A stretch of 5,994 nt of DNA, taken from assembly GCA_013139435.1 (NCBI GenBank), contig WTAW01000244.1:1-5994 (forward strand). Direction: 5' to 3'. This document shows, in pieces, positions 1 through 4,821 of this stretch; the stretch's first letter is position 1, and every line of letters starts with the position of its first letter. The translations under genes were made by a program, and so were the position numbers. Source of the DNA: Candidatus Aminicenantota bacterium. Its GTDB lineage: Bacteria; Acidobacteriota; Aminicenantia; Aminicenantales; Aminicenantaceae. The notes under the pieces were generated by a model, which had not been told where the DNA came from, searched no databases, and worked only from the letters and a program-made list of their open reading frames with translations.

Positions 1-107
1 CTTTACTCCATAAAATACCCATTCTGGGAAATCTCTTCAAGTCCTTCGCACGGACGAAGCAGACACGGGAACTCCTGATTTTTATAACTCCCAGAATAAT
101 CAGATAA
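1..107 (+). CDS. pilQ: Secretin C-terminus, PilQ-like (5' truncated by window edge)
   Basis: The reading frame starting at base 3 is open from the window edge to TAA at 105-107 and encodes the last 34 residues of a protein. Two blocks are diagnostic of the end of the secretin barrel domain: KIPILGNLFKS, followed after a short R/K/T-rich stretch by ELLIFITPRI. Secretins form the multimeric outer-membrane pore of type IV pilus, type II and type III systems. Ending almost directly after TPRI is more typical of PilQ than of GspD, which usually carries a longer C-terminal S-domain; the pilQ symbol is therefore a best guess. Bases 1-2 are the tail of a split codon. A lipoprotein gene begins 12 bases downstream, so the secretin is probably the upstream member of the same operon. 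Secretin membership is secure from the motifs; the subtype is inferred. Confidence 0.85.
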   Translation, partial: LLHKIPILGNLFKSFARTKQTRELLIFITPRIIR

Positions 108-119
108 GAGGGTGGAACA

Positions 120-764
120 ATGAAAAAGCTAAAAACACTCTTTAAAATCCTGGCAATCCTTCCAGTTATAATGCTCTGCATTTCATGCAATCCGATGTCG
201 GATGATACCCGATCCGGAAGCATGCTTGTGATAGAGAACCTGCTGGGCACTGACATGGAAGGAAACAAAGTCAACTTCCTCCAATCCGATGTGATTTACC
301 AAGATCCCGATGACCCAACCAGCGGTACTATCTATGCCGATTCTGCAACCGTCACCTTCAGAGGACGGCTTCTCGACCCTGATTCCTTAACTGGCCCCTC
401 GCACTATAACGATATCACGGTCACACGCTACATTGTCTCCTACATTAGAGCTGATGGCAGAAACACCGAAGGCGTCGATGTCCCCTATTCCTTTGAAGGC
501 AATCTCTCCGTAGTTGTTCCCATCGACAGCGTGAAAGACGTGACCTTTGTCATCGTGAGAGAAGTCGCCAAACTTGAACCCCCGTTGATCGGTTTGCATG
601 AATGGCGGGACGCCGGTGTCATCGAAGCCACAGCGAAAGTAGACTTCTATGGGCAGGATCAGGTTGGCAATACGATCAAAACCACCGGATATTTGACCGT
701 TTTCTTTGCAAACTATGCCAATGAAGCATCTGCAGCACCTGCATCAACAGGAGGATCGTCATGA
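120..764 (+). CDS. Predicted outer-membrane lipoprotein of unknown function, secretin-linked
   Basis: This encodes 214 residues from an ATG preceded by a purine-rich ribosome site (GAGGGTGGA, 108-116). Residues 1-19 form a signal peptide with a basic N-terminus (KKLK) and a hydrophobic core. Two cysteines follow, C20 and C23. C23 in the context CIS-C is the better lipidation site, although Cys at -3 is not a classical lipobox residue. No Asp follows C23, so by the E. coli +2 rule it would not be retained in the inner membrane. The mature part (about 30-200) alternates hydrophobic and polar residues with short turns, as in a beta-sandwich, and has no transmembrane helix or catalytic motif. The C-terminal tail is low-complexity Ala/Ser/Gly/Thr. 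I do not recognise a named family. Its position between a secretin and another lipoprotein, with tight coupling to both, suggests an accessory envelope part of the pilus or secretion machine; a pilotin-like role is only a guess. Confidence 0.85.
   Translation: MKKLKTLFKILAILPVIMLCISCNPMSDDTRSGSMLVIENLLGTDMEGNKVNFLQSDVIYQDPDDPTSGTIYADSATVTFRGRLLDPDSLTGPSHYNDITVTRYIVSYIRADGRNTEGVDVPYSFEGNLSVVVPIDSVKDVTFVIVREVAKLEPPLIGLHEWRDAGVIEATAKVDFYGQDQVGNTIKTTGYLTVFFANYANEASAAPASTGGSS
749..754 (+). promoter_or_regulatory. Shine-Dalgarno site of the second lipoprotein
   Basis: A perfect AGGAGG lies six bases before the ATG at 761, inside the 3' end of the preceding lipoprotein gene. It fixes the start of the second gene at the ATGA overlap and implies that the gene can recruit ribosomes itself as well as by coupling. 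Confidence 0.8.
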
Positions 765-1666
765 AACTAAAATCCAAAGGCATACTTATTCTTTTACTCG
801 CATTGAGCATTGTCTCTTTTTACTCATGCAGAAATAAGGTCGATCAACCTTCTCCTACAGGTCCGTCGACATTTTCCATCCTGATGATCGCTTCAGCAAG
901 CCCGAATGTTCTTATAGCAAGAGCCACTGGGGTACGGGATACAAGCAACATCACTGTCACTCTGACGACTTTTAAAGGTGTGCCCCTTGCCAACGAGACC
1001 ATCATTTTCGATGTGTACGATACAAACGTCGGAAAATTGGAAAATTTTGGCTATTTTGAAGGCAATGAATCTGTTGTTGTTAAAAACACAGATTCGAATG
1101 GACGAGTTACTGTGAAATACTACGGGCCTGTTTTTGAAGAAATTGTCTATTACTGGGAAAATATTCCTGGTGTTACACCGCCGCCCACAAGCAATGACAC
1201 ACGTCCTCTGCTTCTCCCCCCGGAGACGGTATACATTCGGGCCTCCTTAGCGTGGCAAGGGAAAGAAATGATCAGCGAACTCACGCACATCCAAATCGTG
1301 AGTGACCTCGATAAGCAGATCAGGTTACAAGCAGCTCCGAATGTGCTCTGGATTACCTCCGGATCTCAAAAATCACGACAATCTACACTCACGGCTACAG
1401 TCGCAGATCTTAAAGGAGCACCTGTCAAAGGTGAAAAGATATGGTTGGAAATTGAAACTGGACCAGGAGAATTCAAGCAAAACGGCCAGAGGAGAATCTC
1501 TGGAAAAACGGATGAAAACGGCGAAGTGTTCGTGACATATCTGGCTCCAAAAAGAGATGAGATCTATACAGATGGAATCAAAGTTAAAATTCAGGCACAA
1601 ATGCAAACCTCCGATCCAAATTGGGCTCATGACGAAGCTGAGATTCGCTTGAACAGGGGTGACTGA
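761..1666 (+). CDS. Predicted lipoprotein with two Big_1-like (invasin/intimin-type) Ig repeats
   Basis: This encodes 301 residues. The ATG overlaps the previous stop (ATGA, 761-764) and has an ideal ribosome site at 749-754. Residues 1-22 are a signal peptide (basic KLKSK, then a Leu/Ile-rich core) ending in FYS-C23, the likely lipidated cysteine. Two related blocks follow, at about 46-123 and 190-263. Both run PNVL, a Thr-rich strand, KG-x-P, E-x-I, a Gly turn, then D-x-NG-x-V-x-V-x-Y and a Pro. This pattern resembles bacterial Ig-like domain 1, where a new strand follows a D-x-NG turn. A Pro-rich linker (about 137-155) separates them. Such domains usually act as structural spacers or adhesive modules on the cell surface. 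Placement after a secretin gene suggests a surface or periplasmic accessory to the pilus or secretion pore. No enzyme motif is seen. Lipoprotein status is well supported, the Ig-like fold is moderately supported, and the function is unknown. Confidence 0.87.
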   Translation: MKLKSKGILILLLALSIVSFYSCRNKVDQPSPTGPSTFSILMIASASPNVLIARATGVRDTSNITVTLTTFKGVPLANETIIFDVYDTNVGKLENFGYFEGNESVVVKNTDSNGRVTVKYYGPVFEEIVYYWENIPGVTPPPTSNDTRPLLLPPETVYIRASLAWQGKEMISELTHIQIVSDLDKQIRLQAAPNVLWITSGSQKSRQSTLTATVADLKGAPVKGEKIWLEIETGPGEFKQNGQRRISGKTDENGEVFVTYLAPKRDEIYTDGIKVKIQAQMQTSDPNWAHDEAEIRLNRGD

Positions 1667-1701
1667 AACTAGTAATTCAGTCCTAGTTACACAGTTTATA
1701 C

Positions 1702-1736
1702 AAAAGCTGCCAGCGCATGCTGGCAGCTTTTTTTTT
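1702..1736 (+). terminator. Strong intrinsic terminator of the secretin-lipoprotein operon
   Basis: A perfect 13-bp stem (1702-1714 with 1719-1731) has the GC-rich core GCTGCCAGC and the tetraloop GCAT. It runs into nine consecutive T residues (1728-1736). It lies 36 bases after the stop of the second lipoprotein gene. On the minus strand the same stem is followed by only four Ts, so it may also stop read-through from priA, but weakly. Confidence 0.93.
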
Positions 1737-1780
1737 GTATTCGGAAAAAAACTCGAATATCTTCATACCTGGATTATTCA

Positions 1781-1879
1781 CGAGTTGAGGTTGCTGCAAA
1801 GGCAAGGCAGTGGCCCACGAAGCTGTAGTGATCTACCGCGAGTGGGCTACAACGAAGGCTTTGTAGTAAGATCAGCTCG
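1781..1879 (+). repeat. Long imperfect palindrome, possible dispersed intergenic repeat or structured RNA
   Basis: This folds as one extended hairpin. The outer arms 1781-1801 and 1859-1879 (allowing a bulge near the inner end) give about 16 Watson-Crick pairs, three G-U pairs and two mismatches. A middle stem pairs 1810-1818 (GTGGCCCAC) with 1842-1850 (GTGGGCTAC), nine pairs with one G-U. An apical stem pairs GTAG 1825-1828 with CTAC 1833-1836 around the loop TGAT. All four wobbles are G-U when read as plus-strand RNA and would be A-C on the minus strand. That favours plus-strand transcription or selection at the RNA level. GC content is about one half, clearly above the neighbouring AT-rich segment. 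It lacks a terminal T-run and so is not an ordinary terminator. I think it is a member of a repeated palindromic family, but copy number cannot be seen here. Confidence 0.6.
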
Positions 1880-1888
1880 CCTGTAAGG

Positions 1889-2007
1889 TAAAAAATGTCG
1901 ATTATAAATAACCATCACATAGGGAATATCATGTCCAAATTAGTATACTAAAAAACAATGTAACATTCTTATATTAAGTCAGTTATGATATGTATCGACA
2001 TTTTTTA
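1889..2007. repeat. 119-bp AT-rich element with perfect 14-bp terminal inverted repeats (MITE-like)
   Basis: The ends TAAAAAATGTCGAT (1889-1902) and ATCGACATTTTTTA (1994-2007) are exact inverted copies, separated by 91 bases with no usable ORF. G+C is only about a quarter, against about half in the adjoining palindrome. Both outer ends are TA, the target duplicated by IS630/Tc1-mariner-type transposases. The segment can be read as a TA duplication flanking 12-bp inverted repeats, as in a small non-autonomous element. Because TA is self-complementary, this cannot be separated from a simple 14-bp repeat. A perfect 12-bp palindrome TTAGTATACTAA sits inside at 1940-1951. Alternatives are a long-loop hairpin at the 3' end of the priA transcript or a protein-binding region. 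Confidence 0.55.
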
Positions 2008-2026
2008 TGAATAATTCAGGAAAATA

Positions 2027-4177
2027 TCAATAGTAGACGAGAATTTTCTTGTTGGCTCTGACCTTACGCAGTGTCTGTTTTAGTGCTTCATCTAGATCCT
2101 GTCGCTTTTTTGATTTAAGAATAATCTGGACGCGGTTCTTCCCCCTCAACCTGGGAACAGCGGCCAATGCCGGGCCTAAAATCTCAACATCCTTTGAGTG
2201 TTCCTTCAATAACGAGGAAAAATCTCTCGTCTGTTTGGCCAACGACCGCAAGTTATCTCCCTGAAACAACACCTCGACCATATGAGTGAATGGCGGATAG
2301 TTCATGAGACGACGGAACTTTATCTCCTGCGTGTGGAAGCCGACATAATCAAGGTGTGCTGCCGAACGAATGCTGAAATGATCCGGAAATGCTGTCTGGA
2401 TCAAGAGCTCTGAATTTTCGTCATGGCTTAGATGTTTTGCTGCCTGAATGATGCTCTGAAAGGTTTTCTGGCTGGCTCGGTAATCAGATAGGACAAGGAC
2501 TGTCTCCGGATAAAGGACAACCACCAAGGAAACTTTGGACAGTTCCTGCTGATGGGCCAGCAACTGGGTACCCACCAGGATATCGATCTTATTTTTCTGG
2601 AATAAGTCGACAAGTTTCTCCTGGTCTTTCGGTCTTTTGGCCACGTCCGAATCAAACCCGAGCACGCGGATTTGCGGAAATCTCCGTTTGACCTCTTCTT
2701 CAACGGCCTCGATGCCTAAACCTCTCTTCTTGATGATCTTGTGGCCACATTCAGGGCAATCATAGATTTTTCTCAAAGAATGACCGCAATAATGACAGAC
2801 CAATCGGTCATCTCTTCTGTGATAGGTCAGAGCAATGTCACAATCCCGGCAGCGAGGTGTGTAACTGCACCTTGAGCAGGTAATGTAAGAGGCATACCCC
2901 CGCCTGAAGTGGAAGATCAGTACAGGTTTTTTCTCCTGAATAGCTTTTCTGAGCCTGGCAATAATCCTTGGAGAGAGCAGTCCCCGTTCGATCCTGTGGC
3001 TGACAATTTCAGCATGAGTCTTTGACGATCCACTCCAAATATTGAACAAGCAATGCCTCTTCCCGAATTCATGATAAGATTCGACTGTGGGAGCGGAAGA
3101 ACCATACACCAGGATCGCTCGATCCTGCTTTGCCCTGAAGTATGCCCCTCTGCGCGCATCATAAGAGGGATTCTCCCTCTGGAGGTAGGACTCATCCTGT
3201 TCTTCATCCACGATCACAAGTCCGAGGTCCTCTGCTGGGGAAAGAACTGCAGAGCGGGGCCCCACAACAATATCCACCTGGGCCGAGTGGATCCTCGACC
3301 ATTCCTCTTCTCTCGTTCGGGTAGACATCCGGCTGTGGAGAAGAGCCGCATGTTCGCCGAATCGCTTCTGGAATTTTTCGATGAGACTGCGGGTTGCCGC
3401 GATCTCAGGGACAAGGTACAAGACCTTCTTTCTCAAGGTAAGAGCCCTCTTTATCAGATAAAAATAAACGGCTTCCCTCTTTTCCGAGGGCCCGAATAGA
3501 TAGTAAGATAAAAACGTTTTACCATCCCAATGGGTCACGATCCGGTTTGCGGCTTGATAAGAGTCCTCATCCAGGGAAAAGTCCATCTCCAATTGTGTGG
3601 GTTCCAGCCTCAAAGGCCTTTTCCTCTCCAGGCTTTCTGTCTTCACTTCTTTCTTGACATGAATGAATTCTTTACTCTCAAGTTGGGATAGAATAAGAGA
3701 TAGGCTCGTCATTTTGAGTTTCCTTTTCAGGAAGACATCGCTGTAAGGGCGTTTTTTCAAGAAGAGCAAAACATCCCTCTCACGGTCAGAGAGTGTCTCC
3801 TCATCGAGAGCTTTCTGCCCTTTATCTGTGAGTGACAGCGTTGTTCGTGTTTTCGGCACAAAAGAGGGGGGAAGAGACGCCTGGAGCAACTCACCCCACG
3901 ATGAATAATAATAGGCGCTCAGTTTTTTTGTGAAGGACAGAAAGTCTGTCGATATAAGAGGAGTTTTATCCAGCACGGCATGAATCTCTTTGAGTTTCAG
4001 GCCCTTGGGAACACCCCTCTGTTTAAGCTTGATAACGATCCCTGTGCGTTTCCGCTCTTTGAAAGGGACAAGAACCCTTGACCCCACCCTCACAAGGTCC
4101 TTCTGAGAATCTGGAACGATATAGAGGAAATTTTTATCCAGCGGAAGAGAAAGAATGACTTCAGCGAATAAGGTCAT
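2027..4177 (-). CDS. priA: Primosomal protein N' (PriA) with degenerate helicase motifs, probable pseudohelicase
   Basis: PriA recognises stalled forks and D-loops and starts reloading of the replicative helicase. The ATG at 4177 is chosen because it forms an ATGA overlap with the upstream stop and begins the family N-terminus; a longer TTG start at 4219 has no family match. The product is 716 residues, near normal size. The 3'-DNA-binding domain is at about 1-100 (PLDKNFLYIVP, GSRVLVPF). The helicase core is at about 205-600. The zinc region has all eight cysteines, C434, C437, C443, C446, C461, C464, C474 and C477. YPPF and a C-terminal domain follow. Motif Ia (LVPEIA 255-260) and RRGY (426-429) survive. 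Walker A GVTGSGKT is replaced by a GPSEKRE stretch (from 229), DEEH is DEEQ (324-327), and SATPS is SSAPT (360-364). KGHDF is HQQEL (542-546), and QVAGRAGR is QAAKHLSH (578-585). The C-terminus stops at LVYY, short of the usual IDVDP. Identity is certain; loss of ATPase activity is inferred. It is the last gene of the coaBC-udg-priA unit. Confidence 0.95.
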   Translation of the reverse strand: MTLFAEVILSLPLDKNFLYIVPDSQKDLVRVGSRVLVPFKERKRTGIVIKLKQRGVPKGLKLKEIHAVLDKTPLISTDFLSFTKKLSAYYYSSWGELLQASLPPSFVPKTRTTLSLTDKGQKALDEETLSDRERDVLLFLKKRPYSDVFLKRKLKMTSLSLILSQLESKEFIHVKKEVKTESLERKRPLRLEPTQLEMDFSLDEDSYQAANRIVTHWDGKTFLSYYLFGPSEKREAVYFYLIKRALTLRKKVLYLVPEIAATRSLIEKFQKRFGEHAALLHSRMSTRTREEEWSRIHSAQVDIVVGPRSAVLSPAEDLGLVIVDEEQDESYLQRENPSYDARRGAYFRAKQDRAILVYGSSAPTVESYHEFGKRHCLFNIWSGSSKTHAEIVSHRIERGLLSPRIIARLRKAIQEKKPVLIFHFRRGYASYITCSRCSYTPRCRDCDIALTYHRRDDRLVCHYCGHSLRKIYDCPECGHKIIKKRGLGIEAVEEEVKRRFPQIRVLGFDSDVAKRPKDQEKLVDLFQKNKIDILVGTQLLAHQQELSKVSLVVVLYPETVLVLSDYRASQKTFQSIIQAAKHLSHDENSELLIQTAFPDHFSIRSAAHLDYVGFHTQEIKFRRLMNYPPFTHMVEVLFQGDNLRSLAKQTRDFSSLLKEHSKDVEILGPALAAVPRLRGKNRVQIILKSKKRQDLDEALKQTLRKVRANKKILVYY
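2747..2878 (-). other. Intact PriA zinc-binding region (eight cysteines)
   Basis: Codons 434-477 of priA hold four CxxC pairs spaced as in E. coli PriA (C436 to C479 there, offset by two). They bind two zinc ions and in known PriA proteins support PriB contact and primosome assembly. Full retention here, beside lost ATPase motifs, shows selection on the protein-interaction part of the molecule. Confidence 0.85.
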
Positions 4178-4821
4178 GATTTGCCCAGATAGGCCATCAC
4201 TTTTTTCATGTCTTCCCAAACCATTTTCTTCAGAAGTCTGTTGGATTCGTTCCTGACAAGATAGGAGGGATGGAAGGTGGGCATCACCAGGATTTCCTCG
4301 AATGGGTGGAATGTTCCGCGTAAGGTTGTGACTCCTGACTTGCTCGGGATAAAGAAGTGGGTCGGAACATTCCCCAAAGTGACAATAACCTTAGGCTGTA
4401 TATTCGCTATCTGCTCAAAAAGATAATCTTTGCACTTTTCTGTTTCCTCTCGATTTGGCTCCCTGTTGTTCGGTGGTCTACACTTCACAATATTGGTAAT
4501 GTAGACATCTTCCCGCCTGTAATTCATGGCTTGGATGATCTTTGTAAGGAGCTGTCCTGCCCGACCGACAAAGGGTCTCCCCTGGATATTCTCATCCCGT
4601 CCTGGAGCCTCTCCGATAAACATCAGATCCGCATCGGCACTCCCCTCCCCGGGTACAGCCTTTGTCCGCGTTGATGCAAGGGGACATTTCTGACAATTGA
4701 GGATTCTCTCTTCGACCGAGGGAGGGGAAGCCTCCTTAAGCAGAAAGCGGGCTCCGATTTCGGAGAAAAAGAGCAAATTCTCCTCGATATCAGCAAGAAA
4801 TCGGTCAGTTTTTCTGTCCAA
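4174..4821 (-). CDS. Family 4 (UDGa-type) iron-sulfur uracil-DNA glycosylase
   Basis: This enzyme removes uracil from DNA, leaving an abasic site for base-excision repair. The product is 215 residues, normal for the family. Four cysteines in the family 4 spacing (C43, C46, C114, C130) would ligate a 4Fe-4S cluster. Motif GEAPG (70-74) is followed by RDENIQG-RPFVGRAG, forming the uracil pocket and active-site loop. GEAPG rather than GLAPG separates it from family 5. The DNA-intercalation motif is HPSYLVR (184-190). The residue after E77, often Asp in relatives, is Asn78. No ATG precedes the first cysteine pair; the start is TTG at 4819-4821 with AGAGGA at 4827-4832 as ribosome site. The gene overlaps the end of coaBC by 17 bases and the start of priA by four bases, so expression is probably coupled to both. 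Family assignment is confident; catalytic activity is expected but untested. Confidence 0.93.
   Translation of the reverse strand: MDRKTDRFLADIEENLLFFSEIGARFLLKEASPPSVEERILNCQKCPLASTRTKAVPGEGSADADLMFIGEAPGRDENIQGRPFVGRAGQLLTKIIQAMNYRREDVYITNIVKCRPPNNREPNREETEKCKDYLFEQIANIQPKVIVTLGNVPTHFFIPSKSGVTTLRGTFHPFEEILVMPTFHPSYLVRNESNRLLKKMVWEDMKKVMAYLGKS

Noticed and set aside
1781..1879. tRNA or other classic RNA gene
   Set aside because: It is a single nested hairpin without cloverleaf arms, a CCA-type acceptor end or any motif of a known RNA family.
1659..1886. 75-codon plus-strand ORF starting at a GTG at the end of the second lipoprotein gene
   Set aside because: It reads through the terminator stem, its T-run and the 99-base palindrome. 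It has no ribosome site of its own and no protein-like composition.
1889..2007. The 14-bp inverted repeat as a standard bidirectional terminator
   Set aside because: The stem is AT-rich and the loop is 91 bases, unlike intrinsic terminators, although T-runs exist on both strands.
1890..2010. Promoter-like AT boxes (for example TTATAAAT, TATATTAAG)
   Set aside because: Base composition alone produces such matches here, and both flanking gene sets are convergent, so no gene start lies downstream.
3053..3499. 148-codon plus-strand ORF opposite priA
   Set aside because: It is antisense to a clear PriA coding frame, has no recognisable motifs, and is explained as a shadow frame.
2027..4177. priA as a frameshifted or nonsense pseudogene
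   Set aside because: The frame is intact over 716 codons with conserved blocks on both sides of each changed motif. The changes are substitutions at or near constant spacing, not frame slips.
4178..4219. Longer PriA N-terminus from a TTG at 4219
   Set aside because: The extra 14 residues lie inside the glycosylase gene and do not match the PriA family; the ATG in the ATGA overlap begins the conserved domain.
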